A stretch of DNA of 64,000 nt from QHXW01 sp963768075 (GTDB lineage: Bacteria > Acidobacteriota > Terriglobia > Bryobacterales > Bryobacteraceae), in contig CAVYHD010000024.1 of assembly GCA_963768075.1 (NCBI GenBank), forward strand, positions 1-64,000. The letters run 5' to 3'. The notes under the pieces are model-generated. The model saw only the letters and a program-made list of their open reading frames with translations. It was not told the origin of the DNA and made no database searches. Positions within the stretch are counted from its first letter, which is position 1. The number at the start of each line of letters is the position of its first letter. Positions 1 to 8,193 of this stretch are shown here, piece after piece. Made by a program: the position numbers and the translations under genes.

Positions 1-84
1 CCCAGACGAACGACCCCTGTCATTCGCCAAAAACGCGTCTGCAGACATGTCATTACGCCGCAACGCGTTCATAACGGTGATGCA
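1..84 (-). mobile_element. Right-end fragment of an IS with integrase-type transposase
   Basis: The minus strand reads the last residues of a DDE integrase-type transposase (HHRYERVAA, stop at 54-56) followed by noncoding element end. The same stretch, about 65 bp with only a few differences, recurs on the plus strand at 33944-34008 behind a longer transposase tail. Positions 18-82 are the matching part. Only the 3' end of the gene is visible and the homology stops near 84, so this is a remnant. The IS family (IS3 or IS481 like) is inferred from the longer copy. Confidence 0.5.
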
Positions 85-426
85 GACTGACCCAAAACCC
101 GAAGGCTGGGTCTCAACTTACCTCCTGTCTCATTTCTGGGGGCGGGTCAAAACTGGCAAGTGTGTTCATTGCGATTTGTCTCAGCTAAGGGGCTCGGTCC
201 AAGTTTGCCAAACGCAGTTCAACCACTATCCAATTTTTTCCAGAGAACTATCCGTTCGGATAGCCTCCACAAACGTGCGATCAAAGTTGGCTGCTCGCCG
301 CGTGTTTCCCTGCCCGATGATCTCAATGCAAAGCAATGGTTTCGCGACATTCAGCAGGCGCTGCTATCCGCTGGTTTAATGATTGGCCTGCGAACTGCTT
401 TGGTAGAGGGTAGGAGGGTAACACAG

Positions 427-603
427 ATGGAAGATCTCAAGAAACAGGAATTTACGGTGGATTCAACCAAACTCAACAACAAGCAGTTGGATGCAGTGTG
501 CGGCGGCAGCCCCAGCCTTTGGGACATATTGGGGCCTTCGATAGAAGAGGTGGTGAACGCTAAACCGCCGGCGATGGTGTGCACGTGCACCTGTTCCTAT
601 TAA
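427..603 (+). CDS. Putative RiPP precursor peptide, lanthipeptide-like
   Basis: A 58-residue peptide with a strong Shine-Dalgarno (AGGAGG at 412-417, 9 nt before the ATG). The first 27 residues look like a leader: charged, hydrophilic, ending LDAVCGG, the double-glycine type of cleavage motif seen in class II lanthipeptide and related precursors. The remaining 31 residues would be the core and end in CTCTCSY, with serines at 28, 30 and 38 available for dehydration. No LanM-, LanB- or radical-SAM-like enzyme and no peptidase/ABC exporter is visible nearby. The window begins only 426 bp upstream, so partners could lie outside it. Precursor status is inferred from leader/core layout; the class is uncertain. 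Confidence 0.6.
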   Translation: MEDLKKQEFTVDSTKLNNKQLDAVCGGSPSLWDILGPSIEEVVNAKPPAMVCTCTCSY

Positions 604-774
604 ACGGAGCTGCCTGCTGGAAATCGGCACGGTGGAGTTGTTGAAGTCTTGAAATTGGCCCAGCGCCCCATTCTGGTCGTAAAAGCGCTGTTCCCTAGGT
701 TCCAAGAAGTTCTGGCCGCCGGTAATGCCTGTGGCTCCGAACATGCCTGAAATTCAGCCTGTAAACGGCGCAGT

Positions 775-942
775 TTAAACTTCGGCTGATGCGACTTTGT
801 AGGGTGCCAGAAGTAGTTGTTTATGGCGCCCATGCCGAGCACCTAACCTGCGGCAGGTGCAGACGCCGCCCGCCCCTAACAAAAGCAGAAGCGCTGCGGC
901 AAGAGTCACCAGAGTCGAGGGTTCCGGGACAGCGGTGGCCTA
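775..942 (-). pseudogene. PEP-CTERM sorting-signal remnant
   Basis: The minus strand encodes a typical PEP-CTERM tail: VPEPST, a hydrophobic stretch rich in Leu and Ala, then an Arg pair. An in-frame TAG lies four codons before the motif, so no full gene is attached. The reading frame runs past the usual end of such signals to a stop at 775-777. It is probably the 3' end of a surface protein gene cut off by rearrangement. The body of the protein is not visible upstream. Confidence 0.5.
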
Positions 943-966
943 CCTGAAAAAGAGACCGGCCAATTT

Positions 967-1161
967 CTAGCAGCCATGTTCAGCTTTATGTTTCTGAACG
1001 GCGCGCCGTGCCTTGCCACATTCGGCGCGCGCTGCCTCTGACGCTATGAGGGCTTCGGGGAGTTCTTCATCGGTTGTGGCCCGGAGTTTAGTCACTGCAG
1101 TCGCGTATCGTTGGGTGATGGCAGCATATGCGGCAATGAGCCGCGTCTTTTCCGCGCACAC
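967..1161 (-). CDS. Small conserved acidobacterial protein of unknown function
   Basis: A 64-residue protein beginning MCAEKTRL and ending KHKAEHGC, starting from GTG. It is predicted to be mostly alpha-helical, rich in Ala, Glu and Arg, with single cysteines near both ends. Short proteins with the same MC-E-K start and EHGC end recur in acidobacterial genomes as I recall them, which is the main support for it being real. No ribosome-binding site is obvious. Function unknown. Confidence 0.55.
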   Translation of the reverse strand: MCAEKTRLIAAYAAITQRYATAVTKLRATTDEELPEALIASEAARAECGKARRAVQKHKAEHGC

Positions 1162-1219
1162 CAGTACACTTATGAGGATAACCGGGCCAATCGCAAGTGT
1201 GATCCGCCAGCTTGGCGCA

Positions 1220-1321
1220 TCACCGGCCCTTAAACCACCGCCACAACCACACGGTTAGTAGGACTAGACCGAGCAGTATCAGCAAGGGAATCGGGTCCTG
1301 GATCACCCTATGAAGGCTCAT
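1220..1321 (-). CDS. Possible 33-residue single-span membrane peptide
   Basis: ATG at 1319-1321 opens a 33-residue frame: a short polar start, a hydrophobic core (IPLLILLGLVLLTVWLW) and a basic end (RWFKGR) that would orient it with a cytoplasmic C-terminus. It lies 58 bp upstream of the 64-residue gene on the same strand. GGGGAG lies about 11 nt before the start. No homology is known to me; length and composition alone make this a weak call. Confidence 0.3.
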   Translation of the reverse strand: MSLHRVIQDPIPLLILLGLVLLTVWLWRWFKGR

Positions 1322-1497
1322 ACCACCGCACTCTCCCCAGGGGCGCTACCCGAGTATTATGGTCCTGCTTCATGGCAACAACCACGAGATGCTCGGTACA
1401 TTTAGTTCTGGTCCTTTCATAATTGGGATCAAACCTAACGGCCACGATTGCACTTGGCACGCTGCCGTGGTATTGAACTTGGGCAAGGAGGTTTGAC

Positions 1498-1671
1498 ATG
1501 GCCGAAAAGAAAATCGACAAGTGTGCTCATCCTGGTTGCAACTGTCCCGCAGCCAAGGGCAGCAAATATTGCGGATCGTATTGCGAGGGGTCCGCTAACC
1601 GCCCGTCTATCGCGTGCAATTGCGGGCATGGGGCCTGCACTGCTATGGAAGCGGCGGGGGCAGGGCGGTAA
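1498..1671 (+). CDS. Metallothionein-like small cysteine-rich protein
   Basis: A 57-residue protein with nine cysteines and three histidine/cysteine-rich blocks: CAHPGCNC near residue 9, KYCGSYCE near 23, and ACNCGHGAC near 39. The pattern fits bacterial metallothioneins (SmtA/BmtA type), which bind zinc, cadmium or copper through cysteine clusters. A consensus AAGGAGG at 1485-1491 sits 6 nt before the ATG. The ORF is short and easily missed. No metal-responsive repressor or transporter is visible beside it. Metal specificity cannot be read from the sequence. Confidence 0.75.
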   Translation: MAEKKIDKCAHPGCNCPAAKGSKYCGSYCEGSANRPSIACNCGHGACTAMEAAGAGR

Positions 1672-1900
1672 GCCCTCCAAGCACGCCGCGTCCGTGAGCC
1701 AACTTGCTGCGCCTCCACGCGCCCGGACTCGCGGCGCGGGCAGTCCTGCGCGTCGGACGGTCCCATCTGGTGATGATGCCCTTGATGCCGGAGAGGATTA
1801 GCCACATTGAGGCCACGCCTCCGGCTATCACGGCTGGAATCGCGATCATTGGTGCCCATGCTGCGCCGACCTTTCCCAAAAGCAGGAAGCATTCCAACAT
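1643..1900 (-). CDS. Possible small membrane protein
   Basis: A minus-strand frame with an internal ATG at 1900 and one convincing hydrophobic span (MIAIPAVIAGGVASMWLIL) followed by a basic, low-complexity tail. It overlaps the 3' end of the metallothionein-like gene on the opposite strand. The tail looks noncoding, so either the gene ends earlier through a frameshift or the hydrophobic stretch is chance. No family recognised. Confidence 0.22.
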   Translation of the reverse strand: MLECFLLLGKVGAAWAPMIAIPAVIAGGVASMWLILSGIKGIITRWDRPTRRTARAASPGAWRRSKLAHGRGVLGGLTALPPPLP

Positions 1901-2205
1901 TCCGTCCCCTCCCATTACGGAATTAAGCAACCCAGTTGCCGAATTGCGGGGTGAAAGAGTGGTGGAAGCGAGTAGGTGTGATCTGCATCACAGCGGCACC
2001 TCGCCGAAAAAGAAAAGCGAAGCGCAAGAGCAATCTTCACAGGGCAAATTGCCGATTTCAGGTATGCCCACTACCTGCACGGAGGTCTGATACCGACTGA
2101 TACAACCGACTGTGCAAGTGATTGAAAATCCTACTCAGGAGCACGGTGTAGGAATTTGTCTAAGTTGTTGATAGCCCGGGCCACAACCCAAATCGCAGCC
2201 CCCGT

Positions 2206-3363
2206 ATGGCCCGGAAACTGGATCTGCTTGAATTTGCGCTGGCTCTGCGCCGCTGGAGTGATGCTGGCGATAATGAGCTGGAGATGTCGAGAGCCCTGGA
2301 TCCGTTTCGGTTCGTGCTGATCGCCGTGGCCGGGTGGATGAATCAACGCCAGTTGCAGGTTATTGACTACCTTCGGGAAGAGAACCGCGTTCTTCGCGAG
2401 CAACTCGGTGGACGGCGACTGCGGCTCAACGACTCCCAACGACGCCGATTGGCCGCTAAGGCCAAAGGGTTAGGACGGAAGGTTCTGGCCGAGGTGGCCA
2501 CGATTGTCACGCCCGAGACCTTGCTCGCCTGGCATCGAAAACTGATCGCCCGGAAGTATGACGGTAGTGGAAATCGCGGTCCGGGGCGACCTCGCTCTGC
2601 CGGAGAGATCGAGTCTTTGGTGGTTCGCATGGCGCAAGAGAACCGGGATTGGGGCTATCGTCGGATCCAGGGCGCGCTGTCCAACCTGAGGCATGAGATA
2701 GCCCGCAGCACGATCGCCGAGATTTTGCAGCGGCACGGGATTGAGCCGGCACCGGAGCGGAGCCGAAAAACGACCTGGAAGGAGTTTCTGAGCAGGCACT
2801 GGGAACTGATTGTGGCCGCGGATTTCTTCACCGTGGAAGTCTGGACCCGGCGGGGTCTGCAACGTTTCATCGTACTGTTCTTCATTGAGTTGTCAACGCG
2901 CAGAGTGGAGATCGTCGGCATTGCGTCTGCCGCAAACGGGCTATGGATGCTCCAGATTGGCAGGAATGTTACGGATGCCGTGGACGGAATCCTGAACGGC
3001 AAGCGATACCTGATTCATGATCGCGACCCGCTGTTTGCCGCAGAGTTTCTGCGTATGCTTGCCGACGTTGGTGTCAAGTCCGTGAAACTACCACCGCGAT
3101 CACCGAACCTGAATGCCCACGCCGAGAGATTCGTGCGCAGCATCAAGGAATCCTGTTTGAAGCGCGTCATCTTGTTCGGTGAGAGCTCGTTGCGCAAAGG
3201 AATTCACGAATTCGTAGCGCATTATCATGCCGAGCGAAACCACCAAGGTCTCGGCAACCGGTTGATCCTTCCGGATGAATCCCATGCTGGTAATCGTGGA
3301 GCGATCCGGCGCCGCGAGCGGCTGGGAAACATGCTGAACTATTATTATCGCGCTGCCGCGTGA
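2206..3363 (+). CDS. Integrase-core DDE transposase
   Basis: A 385-residue transposase of the integrase (rve) superfamily. The N-terminal part has an HTH-like region (LTDSQRRRLAAKAK type) and the catalytic core carries the acidic triad: Asp in AADFFTVEV, Asp in HDRDPLF and Glu in AHAERFVRSIKE, followed by the YHAERNHQGLGN end typical of the family. A second ATG at 2284 gives the MSRALDPFRF start more usual for relatives and may be the true one. The gene is intact. No second ORF of an IS3 type is present and terminal repeats were not identified. Confidence 0.85.
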   Translation: MARKLDLLEFALALRRWSDAGDNELEMSRALDPFRFVLIAVAGWMNQRQLQVIDYLREENRVLREQLGGRRLRLNDSQRRRLAAKAKGLGRKVLAEVATIVTPETLLAWHRKLIARKYDGSGNRGPGRPRSAGEIESLVVRMAQENRDWGYRRIQGALSNLRHEIARSTIAEILQRHGIEPAPERSRKTTWKEFLSRHWELIVAADFFTVEVWTRRGLQRFIVLFFIELSTRRVEIVGIASAANGLWMLQIGRNVTDAVDGILNGKRYLIHDRDPLFAAEFLRMLADVGVKSVKLPPRSPNLNAHAERFVRSIKESCLKRVILFGESSLRKGIHEFVAHYHAERNHQGLGNRLILPDESHAGNRGAIRRRERLGNMLNYYYRAAA

Positions 3364-4041
3364 AATTTCCGCTGTTGTCGTCCGGTGATTCCTGAGCACG
3401 TCCCCAAGCCCGAAAAGCCCATGGCTATGCCGAACTGCCACGCTTGGAATTACCCGGAATGAGGATGACGCGCTGTGTTCTCCCAGTGCTCAGCTTGGTT
3501 CGTCGTTCTCGCTCACACCAGCACTTTGTCGCAACCGGCTAACGTCGGAGTTTCCGGGCCATACGGGCTCAGAGTCTTCACGAGCTTACTTATGTGCATA
3601 ATCCTGGGTTTATCCGCTTCATAAAGGAGAGCACGCTTCCGTTCAAGTCCCATACTGAGCTTAAAACAATAGACTTGGACGCTCGCCAGCAGCTCTATCG
3701 CCGCGTTGCCGAGAACCTTTGGAGCGCGAAACGTCTGTCTCACGAACTCGGATCGGGTACCAACGCTGCGTAGTTCGCCTTGCCTTTCTCCGGGCCCTAT
3801 ACGGGACAACTTCACGAAAGAAAGACACGTCGGTGCCACTGAATTTAAGGTCCTAATTAACAGCACATGCGGATCAGAGCGCAGCCGTCATTGATGGCAA
3901 GCGGCGGCGGCTAGAGGCCTTCGCCCTGTCGTTTCCTGGTGTTCGGCTTCATCCCGGAATGCCGTTCGGATTCCCTCCGGAATATACGTTCAGCTTCGCC
4001 GGAATCCCCACGCCATTGCCCCAACGATGCGGAAGCCGTAA
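3364..4041. other. Gene-poor stretch with decayed coding traces
   Basis: No intact gene is supported. A plus-strand frame around 3600-3770 reads like protein (a segment ending LWSAKRLSHELG) but has no start and stops at a TAG; it is probably a remnant of a gene I cannot name. The stretch lies between the transposase and the vapBC pair and may have been eroded by insertions. Confidence 0.35.
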
Positions 4042-4443
4042 CTACCAGATGGTGCGGATGGTCGAGGCGCGTATCCGGCGGTCGCGGCTCAACACGGGCA
4101 CAGTGTAGGACAGCGCCGTGGCGGCGATAACGCGGTCAGGAAGATCGGGAATATCCTGACGGGGAATTTCCGCCATCTTCATGGCGATGTTTTCATCGAG
4201 TGGTACGTGGCGCAGGACAGCCTGCGCGTCGGCGGTCGCGGCGTAAAGGTCGTTCAAGGCGTTGGCGGGAATTCGTCCCTTCTCGATCAGGTAGACCATT
4301 TCGGCGATGGTGATGGCGGAGACGCCAATGTGATCGCCTGCGGCAATCGCGTCGTCGATAAAAGCGGATGCGGCCTTGCCGAGGCGCGCATCGGAGAATA
4401 GATACCAGACCGTCGCGTGAGTATCGGCGATCGCAACGATCAT
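4042..4443 (-). CDS. vapC: VapC-family PIN-domain ribonuclease toxin
   Basis: A 133-residue PIN-domain protein. The acidic metal-binding residues expected of VapC are present: Asp7 in ADTHA, Glu48 in TIAEM, Asp100/Asp103 in IPDLPDRVIAATAL and Asp121 in LSRDRRI. VapC toxins cleave tRNA or rRNA in a Mg-dependent way when freed from their antitoxin. The start ATG shares one base with the stop of the upstream vapB (TGATG), the usual antitoxin-first order with coupled translation. The target RNA cannot be inferred. Confidence 0.88.
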   Translation of the reverse strand: MIVAIADTHATVWYLFSDARLGKAASAFIDDAIAAGDHIGVSAITIAEMVYLIEKGRIPANALNDLYAATADAQAVLRHVPLDENIAMKMAEIPRQDIPDLPDRVIAATALSYTVPVLSRDRRIRASTIRTIW

Positions 4444-4703
4444 CAGAAATCGGAACGCGGGAAATTCGCGAACATCTCCGCCCGGTTCTGATCGATCTCG
4501 TCGGCTGAGGGGGCGGCGCCGTATTTCGCGAAGAGGCCGCGCAGCGAGTGCGTCGGTTCTTTCCGGGGCATTGTTTCGGGGGCTTCGTCCAGAATCCTGT
4601 CGATCACGTCGCGCACCAGATCGTCCGCAGACTGACCCTTTGACTGCGCCAGGGCATTAAGCTTGGCCTCTTTCTCCGGCTCCAACGGCAAAGTAATAGT
4701 CAT
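4443..4703 (-). CDS. vapB: VapB-type antitoxin
   Basis: An 86-residue acidic protein directly upstream of the PIN toxin. The N-terminus (MTITLPLEPEKEAKLNALAQ) looks like a ribbon-helix-helix DNA-binding strand and helix; the C-terminal part (DEIDQNRAEMFANFPRSDF) resembles the toxin-binding tail of such antitoxins. It would neutralise VapC and repress the operon. Its promoter probably lies in 4704-4814, shared with the divergent gene at 4815. Confidence 0.8.
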   Translation of the reverse strand: MTITLPLEPEKEAKLNALAQSKGQSADDLVRDVIDRILDEAPETMPRKEPTHSLRGLFAKYGAAPSADEIDQNRAEMFANFPRSDF

Positions 4704-4784
4704 TCGGCGCGTCCCTTTAGAGATTATGCCCCGCCACTGTACACGAAAGCGAACCCGGATTCAAAACGGAAAGAAGCATGGTAA

Positions 4785-4811
4785 ACTTATAGCTGTATAC
4801 GTCTACTTATA
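4785..4811. promoter_or_regulatory. Direct repeat ACTTATA x2, 20-bp spacing
   Basis: The heptamer ACTTATA occurs at 4785-4791 and again at 4805-4811, exactly 20 bp apart, about two helical turns, just before the ATG at 4815. This places both copies on one DNA face. The site lies between divergently transcribed vapBC and a predicted ribbon-helix-helix protein gene, so it is a candidate operator for either. Part of it (TATAC) could also serve as a -10 element. Confidence 0.35.
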
Positions 4812-4814
4812 CGG

Positions 4815-5207
4815 ATGCCAAAGAAGACTTTGTACGTGAAGGATGCCGATCTCCCGATCTGGGAGGCGGCCGAGAAGATTTTAGGAGAAAAAAGTATGTC
4901 CACATTCGTCGTAGAGGCGTTGCGCGCGAAATTGAACAACCCGAGAGACGGATTCCTGAACATCCTGTGTGCGAATACCGGCGTCCCTCTGCGGCGCGCT
5001 CAGTTTGCGGTGATGTTTGCGCCAACTGATATTGTCGGTGGCGTGATGAAGCCCCACTATTGCAGCGACCTCGAAGCCCTGAAAACGTTCCTTGGGGCAC
5101 TCGGTTTGACGGGCACCGCTGTCGCCGAAATTGTTGCAGAACTGGGAGCCAAGTATTCTTCGTCAGTGCGGATTTCGCTTACGGAGGAAAAGATCGCGCT
5201 TATCTGA
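4815..5207 (+). CDS. Predicted ribbon-helix-helix-like protein
   Basis: A 130-residue protein starting MPKKTLYVKDADLPIWEAAE, followed by KSMSTFVVEALRAKL: the strand-helix-helix pattern of small DNA-binding regulators. The rest (residues 45-130) is not recognised. No Shine-Dalgarno precedes the ATG, and a -10-like TATACG about 14 nt upstream suggests a very short leader. It is divergent from vapBC. A role in regulation is inferred only from the N-terminal pattern. Confidence 0.6.
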   Translation: MPKKTLYVKDADLPIWEAAEKILGEKSMSTFVVEALRAKLNNPRDGFLNILCANTGVPLRRAQFAVMFAPTDIVGGVMKPHYCSDLEALKTFLGALGLTGTAVAEIVAELGAKYSSSVRISLTEEKIALI

Positions 5208-5346
5208 CACGGAGGAGTAGGGGGGTGCTCTCAGAATCCACCGGGCCAGGTGGGGGCGGTGTCGGATGCGCCGGCGCGTCAAAGAACGAGCCGCTCGATG
5301 ACTTGGGGACGACGATGCCCGCGCGGTGCGACGGGAGGATGTGAAT

Positions 5347-6123
5347 TTGAACTGGAACGGTTTGGATCAGTGGCAGTTATGGGCTTTGGGGATAGGTTGC
5401 AGCCTCGTAGCAGCGTTCGTTATCGCGCTCTGGAGGAAGTTTATTACGAACCGCAACGAGCGAGCTAGCCGAGAAGCGGTGCAACAGACCGCGGCCCCCG
5501 TCATGACGCAAAATTTCCAGCCGACAATCAACATTAATGTTCCTGCCCAGGATACCGGGTTGCGCCCAACCGGAGAATACCGACACGAAAGCGCAGAAGC
5601 TTCCCCGAGCTGGGAGGTTCGCTACCCTGGTGGGGTGGCTGATGTTTCAGTCGTGCGCGGCGCGGGCCGGCGGCATCGATTTGCGATTGGAGAGGACTTC
5701 ACTTTCATCAACAGGTCGCCGCACCAAGTGAGTCTGAACGTCACATTCTTGATCGTCTACGGAAGCACCCGGCTCGCAACTGACCCCTGCAATCTGCCAC
5801 TCCGCGAGTGGACGGAATTGCTCGCCGGCTTCGGCATACGAAGCAAACCGCAACTCCTATTCCCTTTGAACTTGGCGCCGCACTCATCGGTGGAGGGACA
5901 TATCGCATTTTCAATTCGACCGGACGGCGCCGGAAGAGGCATCGGCGGCGATGTTCCGGAAAAGCGGCAGTACCTATTTGAATTCGAAGATCTGCTGACA
6001 AAGAAGAGTACCACCGTTGTGGCAACGGCCGTTTTCGCATCGGACAAGAATAATCATCAACGCTGCTCCCGAACCGACCTTGCACGTCCGGGGCCGAATG
6101 AAGAACCTTTGAACGTGGACTAA
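5347..6123 (+). CDS. Membrane-anchored protein of unknown function
   Basis: About 258 residues with one N-terminal membrane span (WALGIGCSLVAAFVIALW) and a soluble domain that looks beta-rich. The start is chosen at TTG 5347 because GGGAGG lies 8 nt upstream; an in-frame GTG at 5326 would add seven residues. The layout (one span, then a soluble domain) is like the two minus-strand genes at 32409 and 33133 in the island. No family recognised. Confidence 0.6.
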   Translation: MNWNGLDQWQLWALGIGCSLVAAFVIALWRKFITNRNERASREAVQQTAAPVMTQNFQPTININVPAQDTGLRPTGEYRHESAEASPSWEVRYPGGVADVSVVRGAGRRHRFAIGEDFTFINRSPHQVSLNVTFLIVYGSTRLATDPCNLPLREWTELLAGFGIRSKPQLLFPLNLAPHSSVEGHIAFSIRPDGAGRGIGGDVPEKRQYLFEFEDLLTKKSTTVVATAVFASDKNNHQRCSRTDLARPGPNEEPLNVD

Positions 6124-6171
6124 GCGTTGTCCATATTGTTGGACAAGGCGAAGCGCGTCACCGGAGCTGTG

Positions 6172-6275
6172 CAGTATGAACCACTTCGAAATCTCGGGAA
6201 TCAGTTTAGCGTTCCGATCAAGCCGGATAAGGACGGGGCGTCAAGGGCCCCGCCCCGTGTTTCTTTCCGTATCAG
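6172..6275 (+). pseudogene. Internally deleted copy of the zinc-ribbon gene at 36766
   Basis: The first 60 bp or so match the start of the intact gene at 36766 (same GNQFSVPI and PDKDG coding region). The sequence then jumps, with loss of roughly 80 bp, to the part encoding the GVKGPAPC segment before diverging. The cysteine motifs are lost and the frame is broken. It shows that this region once held part of the same gene set now found in the tRNA-Pro island. Confidence 0.65.
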
Positions 6276-6616
6276 CACCAGCAAATTCGCCGTCAATGAA
6301 CCTAGCATCCGCCAACTTTAACCTTAGTGCGGCTGTTATCAACTGGAACAAGTTCAAGAACACTACGGGCGGGGCCACAAACGAAGCACCCCAAAACATA
6401 ATCGTTGGATTACGTGAAAATGCGATAATGGCTGGGAGGTGTTTTAGTCTATGCCTGCAGCGAAAATATACCGGCGCACGCGGTTGCGGCGATCGCGCCC
6501 GGCCCTTACGGCGTCGCTATCCACGGGGATCTCGTTTCCGTTCGGGGAGTTATCAGTGACGGCGTTTCAATTCGACAGCGCCGCCGCGCTTTCGGTTCCG
6601 CAAGCGCAACCCGTCA
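6276..6616. other. No supported gene
   Basis: This stretch holds short frames only. One begins at 6451 behind a GGGAGG-like site, but its product is a basic low-complexity sequence without recognisable features, and it overlaps the next gene in another frame. Nothing more can be said. Confidence 0.3.
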
Positions 6617-6820
6617 TTGAATTTCCAACCATCCGATAAGCTCATCGCGGACTGCGTCCGGGCGGCGGGCGAACTGATGGCGGGATACCCGAGGGAAACG
6701 GGTCTGGCTCTCACGGTCGGCGGCCTGTTCCTTTTGTGGCCGAAGCAAACGAGCATGGTTCTCGGCATTGCCGGGCTGCTGTATCTGCTCGCCAACGCGG
6801 GTCCGCGAGGGAGAGGATAG
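6617..6820 (+). CDS. Small membrane protein of unknown function
   Basis: About 67 residues from a TTG, with a polar N-terminal third and a hydrophobic half (TGLALTVGGLFLLW and TSMVLGIAGLLYLLA) that could form two short spans. The frame extends upstream without a start to a TGA at 6557, so the N-terminus is uncertain. It lies 12 bp before the split gene at 6833 and may be co-transcribed with it. Confidence 0.4.
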   Translation: MNFQPSDKLIADCVRAAGELMAGYPRETGLALTVGGLFLLWPKQTSMVLGIAGLLYLLANAGPRGRG

Positions 6821-6832
6821 GCATGCATAGAA

Positions 6833-7456
6833 ATGGCCCAACGGAAAAGATCGGCCCAGCGAAACTCGACGGCGCGCGCGGGTGATGACGAAATCACGGC
6901 AAGGGCCATGTCATCCATCCTCCGGAAATGCGGAGCCGCCTTTCCCAAGGAGAGCGCGTCGCAACTCGTCCGGAAAAACCCCGTCATCCTAAGGCGGCTT
7001 GCGAAGTTCCTTGTTCAGCAGTGTTTTCGAAACACGGTGATCGAGGATTATCACGCCGGTTACGGCCCCGGGCCAGGCCGGTCAACAACCTAGCGCATCA
7101 CGCAGGCGGAAATGAAAGCGCTGATGATCGAGGCTGTGAACAAAACCCATTCGTTTCTGTGGGTGCTCTTCCGTGAGGATATCGGTCCATCCCTGCTGGC
7201 GGACTTTGGATTGGTTGACCCGGTGGACTACTGGAACGAGCCGGAGTTTGACCCGAAATTCGCGATTGGTCTCACAGGCATGATGCGCGTCTTCGCGGCC
7301 GGCGCGACTCCTCGGCAAACCAAAAAGAAGGGCAACGCACGAAGACAGGCGCAAAATCCGCGCGGCGCGGAAAAAGAACACGGTGGCGGCGAGCAGGAAA
7401 AGCAAACGTTGAACAGAATATCTAATTCGGTTCAGGTTCGGGAATCGACCAAGTAG
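6833..7456 (+). pseudogene. Conserved hypothetical protein split by an in-frame TAG
   Basis: Two pieces lie in the same frame: 6833-7093 (ending after FRNTVIEDYHAG) and 7112-7456 (beginning MKALMIEAVNKT). Between them is a TAG at 7091-7093. As I recall the family, proteins with RNT-V-ED-HAG and, further on, MKALMIE-VNKT belong together in one chain, with about 20 more residues between these motifs than here. A small deletion plus the amber codon is therefore likely. The tail after residue 170 is basic and low complexity. Function unknown. Confidence 0.5.
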
Positions 7457-7934
7457 ACGTTCCGGGGCAATAATTGTCTCTTAGATTACTAATCTGCGCG
7501 ATTGCCCTTTGAGTGTCATTGTCAAAATCAGACTCACTAAAGCCAGCCACTGCGGGGCAAGCTCTACGGTTTAATAGACCAACCAACGGCTTTGCGACGT
7601 CACCTAGAGCAGATCGATGTTGTTCAAATAGGTAAGCTTCGCTGGCAATGTTCCATACGGCAGCAGCCAATTGTCTTCTAGATACTGAACAATTCCGCGT
7701 TATGTTGTGAAGGACCTCGTCTGGAGAAGAGTAATGCCAGATGGCACCCTCAACGCACAAGCAATGATGAAAAGCAGCCGCTGTGTGTAGCCAGAACCTC
7801 GCTTGATCCTGACGAACGTCGAACAACGCTGCACGGCGCCCGCAGACGTTGCGCGGTGCGCGTGTAGCTTGCCGGACCAAACCGCCACAGATGGTGCCAG
7901 CGGTGGAGGAGAATAGGCGCTCCGGGAGCGGCAC
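7422..7934 (-). CDS. Hypothetical protein, uncertain
   Basis: A 170-residue minus-strand frame, convergent with and slightly overlapping the split gene. The second half (residues 50-170) has a balanced composition and predicted helices, for example SRRQLAAAVWNIASEAYLFEQHR. The first 40 residues look noncoding, so the true start may be further downstream or the gene may be truncated by the neighbouring IS110 region. No family recognised. Confidence 0.4.
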   Translation of the reverse strand: MPLPERLFSSTAGTICGGLVRQATRAPRNVCGRRAALFDVRQDQARFWLHTAAAFHHCLCVEGAIWHYSSPDEVLHNITRNCSVSRRQLAAAVWNIASEAYLFEQHRSALGDVAKPLVGLLNRRACPAVAGFSESDFDNDTQRAIAQISNLRDNYCPGTSTWSIPEPEPN

Positions 7935-8193
7935 CAGATCCCTTTTTGCCCATGGGATACGCTGGCCGATGGAGCTTCGTCAACGGCGCTGCGGCGCCAG
8001 ACCGCGACCATCAGCATCGACGCGGCGGACGCGAGTTCGCTACGCAGCTTCCCGCCAGCTGTATCGATGATGAAGGCCGCCAAGCCGGGCCCTGGAGATC
8101 ACCGTCGCGGCCGGCGAAGGCTTGCCTTCCACTGGCCGTCGATTCGGCGTGTCCTTATCGAGCTTTGCCACCGGGCGGCCCCGGATTGAATAG

